The notes beneath the pieces are model-generated. The model did no database searches, was not told where the DNA came from, and saw only the letters and a list, made by a program, of their open reading frames with translations. DNA of 64,000 nucleotides from Rhizobium sp. FY34 (GTDB taxonomy: Bacteria; Pseudomonadota; Alphaproteobacteria; Rhizobiales; Rhizobiaceae). The stretch is taken from positions 303,308-367,307 of the forward strand of contig NZ_STFZ01000036.1 of NCBI RefSeq assembly GCF_005222845.1, given 5' to 3'. Shown one piece after another: positions 1 through 8,131 of this stretch. The first letter of the stretch is position 1. Each line of letters opens with the position of its first letter. Made by a program: the position numbers and the translations under genes.

Positions 1-860
1 GAGGAGAGATAGACGAGCACCAGCGCGGGAAAGCGCCAGTCCTTGCCCTTGGTGCGCAGATGCAGGGAGGCAAAGCCTGAGAGCAGAAAGCCCGCACCGA
101 ACGTGCCGCAGATCGTGGCGCCGATCATGGCCGGCACGCCGCCCAGGAAGGTCAGTAGAATACCGGCGAGAAAGACGAACATCGCATTGCGGTTCATGCG
201 CAGGGCAGACGGCATGTCTTCGCGCGGGCGAAGCGCACGGCCGCTGCGCGACACGATACGCACAGCCACGTAAAAAGCGGTAAACAGTAGTGTCACCCAG
301 ATACCGCCCTGGATCAGCGGCAGCATCAGCACGATCATCGATTTCGTCTGCGCCAGCGCTGCCGCATCCGGCACCATGGCGGAATTCTGCTGCTGGAAGC
401 TCTCCACCATGGCATCGACCATGCGGTCGGTCAGTTCCGGGCCATAGCCGATGACGGCGCCCAGGATGATCACCGCAACCGTCACGAGGCCGCACAGATG
501 CAGGAGAATGTCGGAGATCGGGTACCAGGCCACAAGATCGTCGGGGCCGCCGATTTCAGAGGCCGGCCGCGCCAGGTTGGCGAGATGCGACAGCCAGCCG
601 GCCGGCACCAGCGTGAATATGGTCATGGCCAGAGCAAACATCGGCGAAACGAGCAGTGCTCCGATGATGGCGGCGGTGATGATGGCAATGATGGCAGTGC
701 GGTTGCCCCAGCCAAGGCCGGCGACAAGCACTGGAAGCGCCGAGGACGCATAGAGCACGGAGGCAAACGACGGCTGCGCATTCGCGCCCAGCACGAGCAG
801 GGCGGCGGCAATGCCGGCAAGGATGCCGGTGGTCAGCACTGTCTGGTTCAATCCGGTCAC
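1..860 (-). CDS. DUF2232 family multi-pass membrane protein (3' end cut by window)
   Basis: The reverse strand reads open from a GTG at 860 to the window edge, so the C-terminus is missing. The product is strongly hydrophobic, with repeated Ala/Leu/Val/Ile segments typical of a polytopic inner membrane protein; it begins VTGLNQTVLTTGILAGIAAA. It lies just after rpsR, where rhizobia carry a DUF2232 gene between rpsR and rplI, and that context is the main basis for the family call. An AGGA motif sits about 8 nt before the GTG. A strong hairpin separates it from rpsR, so it may be transcribed partly on its own. Its biochemical function is unknown. Confidence 0.75.
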   Translation of the reverse strand, partial: MTGLNQTVLTTGILAGIAAALLVLGANAQPSFASVLYASSALPVLVAGLGWGNRTAIIAIITAAIIGALLVSPMFALAMTIFTLVPAGWLSHLANLARPASEIGGPDDLVAWYPISDILLHLCGLVTVAVIILGAVIGYGPELTDRMVDAMVESFQQQNSAMVPDAAALAQTKSMIVLMLPLIQGGIWVTLLFTAFYVAVRIVSRSGRALRPREDMPSALRMNRNAMFVFLAGILLTFLGGVPAMIGATICGTFGAGFLLSGFASLHLRTKGKDWRFPALVLVYLS

Positions 861-979
861 GTCTCGCTGTCCTGCTGTCGAGCAGTTAGGGGATAGAACC
901 TGAATCAATGTTTCAGGTACTTCATCCCCAACATGGGAATTTCAAGGGTTCCGATCCGCGCCCATCGCGAAAGGGGTGA

Positions 980-1008
980 AACCCGCCGGTCGTTGAAACC
1001 GGCGGGTT
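980..1008 (-). terminator. Hairpin terminator after rpsR
   Basis: An 11-bp perfect stem (AACCCGCCGGT paired with ACCGGCGGGTT) has a 7-nt loop and is followed on the reverse strand by a short T run (TTTC). It lies 14 bp past the rpsR stop. It may end or attenuate the rpsF-rpsR transcript before the DUF2232 gene. Confidence 0.65.
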
Positions 1009-1021
1009 CGAAGGTCAGATC

Positions 1022-1270
1022 TTACGACAGAACGTAAGGCAGAAGGCCGAGGAAGCGGGCGCGCTTGATGGCCTGGGCCAGCTCGCGCTGCTTCTTCTGC
1101 GATACTGCGGTGATACGCGAAGGAACGATCTTGCCGCGCTCGGAAATGTAGCGCTGCAGCAGACGAATGTCCTTGTAGTCGATCCGCGGAGCGTTTGCAC
1201 CGGTGAAGGGGCAGGTCTTGCGGCGACGGTGGAAGGGACGACGTGCCGGAGCAGAGGATGCATCAGCCAT
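1022..1270 (-). CDS. rpsR: 30S ribosomal protein bS18
   Basis: 82 residues, the normal alphaproteobacterial bS18 length. It has the conserved core RRKTCPFTGANAPRIDYKD, then LLQRYISERGKIVPSRIT and a C-terminal KRARFLGLLPY. bS18 binds 16S rRNA in the small-subunit platform as a heterodimer with bS6, whose gene lies 25 bp upstream in the same operon. The gap to rpsF contains AAGGAG, a good ribosome-binding site for the ATG at 1270. Identification is secure. Confidence 0.98.
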   Translation of the reverse strand: MADASSAPARRPFHRRRKTCPFTGANAPRIDYKDIRLLQRYISERGKIVPSRITAVSQKKQRELAQAIKRARFLGLLPYVLS

Positions 1271-1295
1271 GGTGTTTTCTCCTTAAGCTCTCGAA

Positions 1296-1751
1296 TTACG
1301 CACGGTCTTCGCGCGGACGGCGCTCGAAGCCACCTTCACGGGGGCCACGGTCCGGACGCGGACCACGATCGCGATCGCCGAACGAACGCTCGGGACGGTC
1401 GCCATCACGACGCGGACGGTCGTCACGGTCGCGCTTCTGCATCATGGCAGACGCGCCCTCTTCATGCTTCTCGACGGCGATCGTCATGTAGCGAAGAACG
1501 TCTTCGTTGATGCGCATCTGACGTTCCATCTCATGCACGGCAGCTGCCGGTGCATCGATGTCCATCAGGGCGTAATGAGCCTTGCGGTTCTTGTTGATGC
1601 GATAGGTCAGGGACTTGAGGCCCCAGTTTTCTACGCGCCCGACCTTGCCGCCGTTTGCTTCGAGGACACCCTTGTACTGTTCTACGAGGGCATCAACCTG
1701 CTGAGCGGACATATCCTGCCGGGCAAGGAATACATGTTCGTAAAGAGCCAT
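1296..1751 (-). CDS. rpsF: 30S ribosomal protein bS6 with long charged C-terminal tail
   Basis: 151 residues. Positions 1-95 are the canonical bS6 ferredoxin-like fold (MALYEHVFLARQDMSAQQVD at the start, NWGLKSLTYRINKNRKAHYAL in the middle), the partner of bS18. From about residue 105 onward the protein becomes an Arg/Asp/Gly/Pro-rich low-complexity tail (DRDDRPRRDGDRPERS and similar) that looks disordered. Rhizobial bS6 proteins are known to be longer than the roughly 100-130 residues of other bacteria. The start ATG at 1751 has an AAGG ribosome-binding site. It is the first gene of the rpsF-rpsR unit. Confidence 0.97.
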   Translation of the reverse strand: MALYEHVFLARQDMSAQQVDALVEQYKGVLEANGGKVGRVENWGLKSLTYRINKNRKAHYALMDIDAPAAAVHEMERQMRINEDVLRYMTIAVEKHEEGASAMMQKRDRDDRPRRDGDRPERSFGDRDRGPRPDRGPREGGFERRPREDRA

Positions 1752-2051
1752 TGTAAGCTTTGCCTTTCTTGCGTTTTGTCTATGCCCGGTTCCGGCGGCT
1801 AAGCCTCAACGACTGGTCTTGTGAAGGGGGAGGCCCCTGCAAGAAAAGCGTTACGATCGAGACGGTCGAGAGCGGAGACACGGGAGGCCGGAACCCCTGC
1901 GGTTCCTGCGGTTCGCCTTGCAGCGCACCTACCCTCCGTACAGCCACCAGCCAGAAGACCGGGCAGTTCGAACAGGCGCGCTTATACGCGCATTTCCCGA
2001 GAATGCAAGGGTGAGGCCGGATATTCCATGGGGATGAGCTCCGTGTGGAGA
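1752..2051. other. Intergenic stretch upstream of rpsF; no gene seen
   Basis: About 300 bp between the start of rpsF and the stop of the repeat protein, both on the reverse strand. It must hold the ribosomal operon promoter and leader. I see a GC-rich hairpin-like patch near 1845-1860 and a tandem GCGGTTC motif near 1900-1915, but no promoter hexamers I would defend. Open frames crossing it have no family features. Confidence 0.5.
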
Positions 2052-2936
2052 TCAGCCGATCTTCAGAACGGTCTGGCCGTTCTCGGAGGCAAAGCGATAG
2101 GTGAGCGCCTCGCTGTCGAGCGTCACCGTAATCATGTCGTCGCTGCCATTGATTTTCGCCGACAGCGTATTGCCGCTCACCGACAGCCTCATGTCGCTTT
2201 CGGTGAGCCCGCCGAGCTGCAGGCTCAAGGCGCCCGTGCTGGCAAGCTTGTCCTGTCCGCCGCCGCGTCCAAAACCGTATTCGACAACGGCATCGGGGCT
2301 GCTCGTGCGGATGCTGACACTGTCATTGCCGGCACCGCCTGTTGCAAAGATACGATTGCCTTCAAGGTTCAGCGTGTCGTCGCCATCGCCGCCATCCAGG
2401 CCGATAATGGTGTCGGCCGCAACTTTCAATGTGTCATTGCCGGCACCGCCCAGAATATCGAGCGCCAGCATGGCCTTGATCTGAATGTCGTCGTCGCCTT
2501 CACCGCCATCGACGCTGCCGACAAACGAGCCGGCGGTCTTCAGCGTGTCCTTGCCGTCGCCAAGGTTTACTGCGGAAATATCGGCGCTTTTCATCGTCAG
2601 CACGTCGTCGCCGGCGCCTGTCTCGATATTGTAGATGGCGCGACCGGTCACGGTCATCTGATCGGCGGCATCGGTTCCGCTGCCGCCTGTGATATAGCCG
2701 AGCTGTTCGTCGATATTGGCAGTATCGTCAGTGTCGCCGCCGCCGAGCGTCAGGATCTCGACAATACGCGACAGCGCACGCTGTGCTGCTGTATCATTGC
2801 CGGAATTACCTACGGAATTGGTATAGCCGCTGATAGTGGAAAAGCCCGCACCAGCGGGCGGGCGAGACGCCGAAAACAGCGTATCGACATAGGATGCCGC
2901 ATTGGCATTCGAGAAGAAGCTGTTGACTGCGCTCAT
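2052..2936 (-). CDS. Glycine/aspartate-rich repeat protein (RTX-like calcium-binding repeats)
   Basis: 294 residues from the ATG at 2936, chosen because it has an AGGCGGGGA ribosome-binding site and begins MSAVNSFFSNANAASYVD. The middle (about residues 95-215) holds repeated units such as GDGKDTLK, GGEGDDDIQ, GGAGNDTLK, GGDGDDTLN and GGAGNDSV, which match the GGxGxDx nonapeptide of the RTX/hemolysin-type calcium-binding fold. Known RTX proteins are exported by type I secretion with an uncleaved C-terminal signal. No classical signal peptide is visible here and no type I exporter genes are adjacent. Function is unknown; a secreted or surface protein is inferred. Confidence 0.7.
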   Translation of the reverse strand: MSAVNSFFSNANAASYVDTLFSASRPPAGAGFSTISGYTNSVGNSGNDTAAQRALSRIVEILTLGGGDTDDTANIDEQLGYITGGSGTDAADQMTVTGRAIYNIETGAGDDVLTMKSADISAVNLGDGKDTLKTAGSFVGSVDGGEGDDDIQIKAMLALDILGGAGNDTLKVAADTIIGLDGGDGDDTLNLEGNRIFATGGAGNDSVSIRTSSPDAVVEYGFGRGGGQDKLASTGALSLQLGGLTESDMRLSVSGNTLSAKINGSDDMITVTLDSEALTYRFASENGQTVLKIG

Positions 2937-3126
2937 GATTCCCCGCCTTCGGCGATGCGATGTTCGAAGAACATCTCGATCGCCTAACATTCTACGCTCG
3001 CGGACCCAAAGAAACCCTTAAGGCAGAAGCGGCGGGCAAAGCGAGTCTATTGCGGTGGCAGGGTTAGTGATCCGTGAATCGGCATTGGTGGGTCGTGCCG
3101 GGCAGCTGCAGCCCGGCACGAGGATG

Positions 3127-4170
3127 TCAGATCGGCATCGGATATTGCCGGTGGATCTTGGCAATGGCGTTCATCACCTCGTCCGACAGCGTCACATCGG
3201 CGGAGCCGATATTCAGCTTCAGCTGTTCCATCGAGGTGGCGCCGATGATGGCGGCCGCCATGAAGGGACGCGTCAGGCAGAAGGCGAGCGCCATCTGCGA
3301 CGGGTCAAGGCCATGGTCCCTGGCAAGGGTGACATAGGCGCCTGTCGGCGCCTCCTGTTCGGGCACCAGCCGTCCGCCGATATCGCCATTGATGGCGCCG
3401 CGCGAGCCTGCCGGTTTGGTGCCGCCGAGATATTTGCCCGACAGAATACCGCCGGCAAGCGGCGAATAGGCCAGAAGCCCGACATCCTCGTGATGCGCCA
3501 TTTCGGCCATGTCGAGATCGAAGTGGCGATAGAGCAGGCTGTATTCGTTCTGCACGGTGGCAACCCGTGGAAGGCCTTTCTCTGCGGCCAGGGTGAGGAA
3601 TTGCTGCGTGCCCCAGGTGGTTTCGTTGGAGAGGCCGATGGCGCGGATTTTTCCTGCCTTCACGCAGGCGCCGAGCGCTTCGAGCTTTTCGGCAATCTCG
3701 TCCTTGGTCTGCGCCTTGTCCTGGTTGAAGGGATTGTAGGTCCAGGCGGCGCGGAAGTGGAAATGGCCGCGGTTCGGCCAATGGATCTGGTAGAGGTCGA
3801 TATAGTCGGTCTTCAGGCGCTTAAGGCTGGCATCGACCGCCTCGTGAATGGCCTTGGCGGTGATTGGCTGACCGTCGCGGATGTAGGGTCGACCGGCACC
3901 TGCCACCTTGGTCGCCAGAACCACCTTGTCGCGCTTGCCGGTCTTTTCGAACCAGTTGCCGATCAGCCTTTCGGTATCGGCATAGGTTTCGGGCGAAAGC
4001 GGCGTGGTGGGGTAGAGTTCGGCTGTGTCGAAGAAGTTGACCTCGTGGTCGAGCGCATAGTCCATCTGCTCGAAGGCTTCGGCCTCCGTGTTTTGCGAAC
4101 CCCAGGTCATTGTGCCGAGGCAGATTTCGGACACCGTGATATCGGTGCGGCCGAGTGTCTTGAATTTCAT
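3127..4170 (-). CDS. Aldo/keto reductase, Tas-like
   Basis: 347 residues, starting MKFKTLGRTDITVSEICLGT, close in length to E. coli Tas (346) and similar in motifs. The AKR catalytic tetrad can be placed: Asp and Tyr in FFDTAELYP, Lys in VVLATKVAG and His in DLYQIHWPNRG. The C-terminal NADP(H)-binding region includes GLSNETTWG and IIGATSMEQLK. It should be a cytosolic NADPH-dependent carbonyl reductase of unknown natural substrate. It is transcribed divergently from fabD with 246 bp between them. The start at 4170 is preceded by GGGAA. A much longer open frame runs upstream through fabD, but that is antisense and not part of this gene. Confidence 0.9.
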   Translation of the reverse strand: MKFKTLGRTDITVSEICLGTMTWGSQNTEAEAFEQMDYALDHEVNFFDTAELYPTTPLSPETYADTERLIGNWFEKTGKRDKVVLATKVAGAGRPYIRDGQPITAKAIHEAVDASLKRLKTDYIDLYQIHWPNRGHFHFRAAWTYNPFNQDKAQTKDEIAEKLEALGACVKAGKIRAIGLSNETTWGTQQFLTLAAEKGLPRVATVQNEYSLLYRHFDLDMAEMAHHEDVGLLAYSPLAGGILSGKYLGGTKPAGSRGAINGDIGGRLVPEQEAPTGAYVTLARDHGLDPSQMALAFCLTRPFMAAAIIGATSMEQLKLNIGSADVTLSDEVMNAIAKIHRQYPMPI

Positions 4171-4416
4171 GAGAGTGTTCCCGTCTTGCAGGCTGTGGCA
4201 GGCTTTATAAAGGGCCGCGCAAATGTAGGCCGCTTTTGCTGCAACGCAAGAGAAATGGCGCCGGGTTGTCGTGCCGCAATTTCGCCGGCCCATTTGCCGA
4301 CAGACCTGTGTATCAATGCCTGCATCGCCCGCTTCGCTGGGCTGCAAGTGCCCGGCGGCCTTGACTTGGCGGTGGAGAATGTGAATGGAAAGGCAAAAAA
4401 GGGAAGGACTGATCCC

Positions 4417-5361
4417 ATGAGCATCGCATTTACATTCCCCGGCCAGGGTAGCCAGGCCGTCGGCATGGGCAAGGACCTGGCCGAAGCCTTTCCGCAGGCG
4501 CGCGCCGTTTTCCAGGAAGTCGACGAGGCGCTCGGCCAGAAGCTCTCCGACATCATGTGGAATGGACCGGAAGCCGATCTGACGCTGACCGCCAATGCGC
4601 AGCCGGCGCTGATGGCCGTATCCATGGCCGTCATGCGCGTGCTGGAAGTCGGCGGCTTGAAGCTTGCTGACAAGGTTTCCTATGTGGCGGGCCATTCGCT
4701 TGGCGAATATTCCGCGCTCTGTGCTGCGGGCACTTTCACGATTGCTGATACGGCACGCCTGCTGCGCATCCGTGGTGATGCCATGCAATCGGCCGTGCCG
4801 GTGGGCGAAGGCGCCATGGCGGCCATCATCGGCCTGGAACAGGCCGATGTCGAAGCCGCCTGTGCATCTGCTCGCGACAGTGGCATTTGCCAGATCGCCA
4901 ATGACAATGGCGGCGGACAGCTGGTGATTTCGGGTTCCAAGGCGGCCGTTGAAAAGGCTGCGGCACTGGCCACCGAAAAGGGAGCCAAGCGCGCCATCAT
5001 GCTGCCGGTTTCGGCGCCCTTCCATTCCGACCTGATGGCGCCGGCCGCCCATGCCATGGCCCATGCGCTGGACCAGGTTGTCAAACACGATCCGGTCGTG
5101 CCGCTGATTGCCAATGTGCGCGCCGCGCCGGTTCGTGATGCGGGTGAAATCGCCCAGCTTCTCGTCAGCCAGGTGACCGGCCAGGTGCGCTGGCGCGAAA
5201 CGGTGGAATGGTTCGGCGCCAATGGCGTCACCACGCTTTACGAGGTTGGCACCGGCAAGGTGCTGACCGGTCTTGCCCGCCGCATTGACAAGAACGTCAC
5301 GGGCATTGCCATCAATACGCCAGCCGATATCGAGGCTGCGCTGAAGACACTCCTCGGCTGA
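4417..5361 (+). CDS. fabD: Malonyl-CoA:ACP transacylase
   Basis: 314 residues. It transfers malonyl from CoA to acyl carrier protein in type II fatty acid synthesis. The N-terminus has FTFPGQGSQAVGMG, the nucleophile elbow GHSLGEYSAL contains Ser94, and PVSAPFHSDLM contains the catalytic His203. The ATG at 4417 is chosen because GGGAAGGA stands 8 nt upstream and because FabD proteins start just before this motif; the frame stays open further upstream only by chance. It is followed 18 bp later by fabG. Confidence 0.97.
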   Translation: MSIAFTFPGQGSQAVGMGKDLAEAFPQARAVFQEVDEALGQKLSDIMWNGPEADLTLTANAQPALMAVSMAVMRVLEVGGLKLADKVSYVAGHSLGEYSALCAAGTFTIADTARLLRIRGDAMQSAVPVGEGAMAAIIGLEQADVEAACASARDSGICQIANDNGGGQLVISGSKAAVEKAAALATEKGAKRAIMLPVSAPFHSDLMAPAAHAMAHALDQVVKHDPVVPLIANVRAAPVRDAGEIAQLLVSQVTGQVRWRETVEWFGANGVTTLYEVGTGKVLTGLARRIDKNVTGIAINTPADIEAALKTLLG

Positions 5362-5379
5362 ACGCAAAGGGATAAGACT

Positions 5380-6117
5380 ATGTTTGATCTGACCGGCCGC
5401 AAGGCCTTGGTGACAGGCGCCACCGGCGGCATCGGCGAAGAGATTGCCCGCTTGCTGCACAAGCAAGGGGCAACCGTTGGCCTGCACGGCACGCGCGCCG
5501 AAAAGCTTGAGGCGCTGGCGGCAGAACTTGGCGAGCGGGTGCATGTGTTTCCGGCAAACCTTGCCGACCGCGCCGAAGTGAAGGCGCTGGGCGAAAAGGC
5601 CGAAGCCGACATGGGTGGCGTGGATATCCTCGTCAACAATGCCGGCATCACCAAGGACGGCCTTTTCGTGCGCATGAGCGATGAGGACTGGGATGCGGTT
5701 CTGGAAGTCAACCTTACAGCCACCTTCCGCCTGACGCGCGAACTGACCCATCCGATGATGCGCCGCCGTTTTGGCCGCATTATCAACATCACCTCGATCG
5801 TCGGGGTGACCGGCAATCCGGGCCAGGCCAATTACTGCGCCTCCAAGGCCGGTATGATCGGTTTTTCGAAGTCGCTTGCCCAGGAAATCGCCACGCGCAA
5901 CGTGACGGTGAACTGCGTGGCGCCGGGCTTTATCGAAAGCGCGATGACCGGCAAGCTGAACGACAAGCAGAAGGATGCCATTCTGGGCGCCATCCCGATG
6001 AAGCGCATGGGCACCGGCGCAGACATTGCGGCTTCTGTATTGTACCTTGCCTCCAACGAGGCCGGCTACATGACCGGGCAGACCCTGCACGTCAATGGCG
6101 GCATGGCAATGATCTGA
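5380..6117 (+). CDS. fabG: 3-oxoacyl-ACP reductase
   Basis: 245 residues, typical of FabG. It reduces 3-oxoacyl-ACP with NADPH in the elongation cycle. The Rossmann motif TGATGGIGEEIA is near residue 12, NNAG near 86, and the catalytic Ser139 (NITSIVG), Tyr152 and Lys156 (NYCASKAGM) are all present. The C-terminus ends in LHVNGGMAMI, normal for the family. It lies in the fabD-fabG-acpP-fabF cluster; 285 bp before acpP suggest that acpP also has its own promoter. Confidence 0.97.
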   Translation: MFDLTGRKALVTGATGGIGEEIARLLHKQGATVGLHGTRAEKLEALAAELGERVHVFPANLADRAEVKALGEKAEADMGGVDILVNNAGITKDGLFVRMSDEDWDAVLEVNLTATFRLTRELTHPMMRRRFGRIINITSIVGVTGNPGQANYCASKAGMIGFSKSLAQEIATRNVTVNCVAPGFIESAMTGKLNDKQKDAILGAIPMKRMGTGADIAASVLYLASNEAGYMTGQTLHVNGGMAMI

Positions 6118-6221
6118 ATGGGTTGCGCCCGCTGCGTCCTGCCACAGCATTGCCTGTTGGCGGCGGCATGGCGGGCCATTTTCTGGCTTTGCGGCGCGGT
6201 GAAACCGTGTTAAGCGGGCCA

Positions 6222-6237
6222 TGACTGTGAACAGTCA
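6222..6237. promoter_or_regulatory. Short palindrome upstream of acpP
   Basis: TGACTGT and ACAGTCA form a perfect 7-bp inverted repeat with a 2-nt centre in the fabG-acpP gap, 165 bp before the acpP start. The shape is like a dimeric repressor site. No regulator can be named from the sequence. Confidence 0.3.
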
Positions 6238-6402
6238 CCCCGAATGCTGACGTACTCGACGCCTTTTGCGCATCAGAAGTCCGCAGTCTTGTCTCGGGTG
6301 AGCGAGTTTGCCCAGAGCCGGCCTTATAAAGGCGGTCACGGGTTCCAACAGGGTGCGGATGCCGGTGAGGCAGTCCGAAAGATAAAGGTCGAGGAAACCG
6401 AC

Positions 6403-6639
6403 ATGAGCGATATCGCAGAGCGCGTTAAGAAAATTGTCATTGATCATCTCGGCGTCGATGCCGACAAAGTTGTCGAAGGCGCAAGCTTCATCGATGACCT
6501 GGGCGCCGACTCGCTCGACACCGTCGAACTCGTCATGGCCTTCGAAGAAGAATTCAGCGTTGAAATTCCCGATGACGCAGCTGACTCGATCCTGACGGTC
6601 GGCGACGCTGTGAAGTTCATCGAGAAGGCTCAGGCTTAA
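6403..6639 (+). CDS. acpP: Acyl carrier protein
   Basis: 78 residues, acidic, beginning MSDIAERVKKIVIDHLGVDA. The phosphopantetheine attachment motif GADSLDTVELVMAFEEEF carries the modified Ser (about residue 37). It shuttles acyl chains among the Fab enzymes. The ATG at 6403 has GAGGAAA upstream and fits the family length; the frame stays open 53 codons further upstream but that part has no ACP similarity. A GC-rich hairpin follows the stop. Confidence 0.98.
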   Translation: MSDIAERVKKIVIDHLGVDADKVVEGASFIDDLGADSLDTVELVMAFEEEFSVEIPDDAADSILTVGDAVKFIEKAQA

Positions 6640-6687
6640 TCTCGATTGAGATATGAGAGAGCCGTCCTGTGAAGGGCAGGCTCATCG

Positions 6688-6714
6688 ACGGCCCGGCATG
6701 TTCGGGCCGTTTCA
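6688..6714 (+). terminator. Hairpin between acpP and fabF
   Basis: ACGGCCCG pairs with CGGGCCGT across a 7-nt loop, followed by a weak T-containing tail (TTC). It may act as a partial terminator, letting acpP be expressed well above fabF. Confidence 0.55.
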
Positions 6715-6756
6715 CTACGATGATGTTGGAATAGACGTGCGGGGTGGGGCGCTGGC

Positions 6757-8019
6757 ATGAGGCGTGTCGTTATCACCGGTACCGGAATGGTATCTCCTCT
6801 GGGCTGTGGTACGGAAATCAGCTGGTCGCGCTTGATCGCTGGCCATAACTCTGCTCGCCGGGTCACCGAGTTCGAGGTCGAAGACCTCCCCGCCAAGATT
6901 GCCTGTCGTATTCCGACCGAGGCTGGCACCGACGGTGCGTTCAATCCGGATGACTGGATGGAGCCCAAGGAGCAGCGCAAGGTCGATACTTTTATCGTCT
7001 ATGGCGTGGCCGCTGCCGACATGGCGTTGGCCGATGCCGGCTGGCACCCAAAGACCGATGAAGACCAATGCGCCACGGGCGTGCTGATCGGTTCGGGCGT
7101 TGGTGGCATTGAAGGCATTGTCGAGGCGGGCTACACGCTGCGCGATAAGGGTCCGCGCCGCATTTCTCCATTTTTCATTCCCGGCCGCCTGATTAATCTC
7201 ATCTCGGGCCATGTGTCGATCAAGCACAAGCTGCGCGGCCCGAACCATTCGGTGGTCACAGCCTGTTCGACCGGCGCCCATGCCATTGGCGATGCAAGCC
7301 GGCTTATTGCGCTGGGCGATGCAGACGTGATGGTTGCCGGCGGGGCCGAAAGCCCGATCAGCCGTATTTCGCTGGCCGGCTTTGCAGCCTGCAAGGCGCT
7401 GTCGACAAAATACAATGACGATCCCCAAAAGGCCTCGCGCCCCTATGACCGCGACCGCGACGGTTTCGTGATGGGCGAGGGCGCCGGCATCGTCGTGCTG
7501 GAAGAACTCGAGCATGCCAAGGCGCGCGGCGCCAAGATCTATGCCGAAGTGGTCGGCTATGGCCTGTCGGGCGATGCCTTCCATATCACCGCGCCGTCCG
7601 AGGATGGCGACGGTGCGTTTCGCTGCATGACGGCTGCCCTCAAGCGGGCCGGCCTGACACCGGCCGATCTCGATTATATCAACGCGCATGGCACCTCGAC
7701 CATGGCCGACACAATCGAACTGGGGGCTGTCGAGCGTCTGGTCGGCAGTTCTGCCTCAAAGATCTCGATGTCGTCCACCAAATCCGCCATCGGTCATCTT
7801 CTGGGCGCGGCCGGAGCTGTGGAAGCTATCTTTTCCGTGCTGGCGATCCGTGACAATGTGGCGCCGCCGACGCTCAATCTCGACACACCCGATGTGGAGA
7901 CGGCGATCGATCTGGTGCCGCATGTGGCACGCAAGCGCGAGATCAATGTTGCTCTGTCCAATTCCTTCGGCTTCGGCGGAACCAACGCTTCCCTGGTCCT
8001 GCGCCGTTTCGAAGGCTGA
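6757..8019 (+). CDS. fabF: Beta-ketoacyl-ACP synthase II
   Basis: 420 residues. It condenses malonyl-ACP with acyl-ACP in fatty acid elongation. The thiolase-fold catalytic triad is complete: Cys170 in VVTACSTGAHAIG, His311 in YINAHGTST and His347 in KSAIGHLLGAAG. The N-terminus is MRRVVITGTGMVSPLGCG, which fixes the start at 6757. It follows acpP and precedes mltG, the usual rhizobial order. Length and motifs are normal. Confidence 0.97.
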   Translation: MRRVVITGTGMVSPLGCGTEISWSRLIAGHNSARRVTEFEVEDLPAKIACRIPTEAGTDGAFNPDDWMEPKEQRKVDTFIVYGVAAADMALADAGWHPKTDEDQCATGVLIGSGVGGIEGIVEAGYTLRDKGPRRISPFFIPGRLINLISGHVSIKHKLRGPNHSVVTACSTGAHAIGDASRLIALGDADVMVAGGAESPISRISLAGFAACKALSTKYNDDPQKASRPYDRDRDGFVMGEGAGIVVLEELEHAKARGAKIYAEVVGYGLSGDAFHITAPSEDGDGAFRCMTAALKRAGLTPADLDYINAHGTSTMADTIELGAVERLVGSSASKISMSSTKSAIGHLLGAAGAVEAIFSVLAIRDNVAPPTLNLDTPDVETAIDLVPHVARKREINVALSNSFGFGGTNASLVLRRFEG

Positions 8020-8131
8020 TAGCGAGACGGTTCTGCCGGGCACAGAGCCGGGCTGTCGTCTTCTGAACCCTGTTTTCGCCGCATTGCAAGGTCATTGACC
8101 GCGGAATGTTCGACTATCAGAAGGAGTGCCG

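Noticed and set aside
1752..1830. Possible S6:S18-binding leader RNA before rpsF
   Set aside because: Such leaders exist in other bacteria, but I could not draw the required hairpin with its conserved bulge here.
4171..6222. Very long reverse-strand open frame continuing the aldo/keto reductase upstream through fabD and fabG
   Set aside because: It is antisense to two secure genes, its translation has no family features, and high GC leaves such frames open by chance. The reductase starts normally at 4170.
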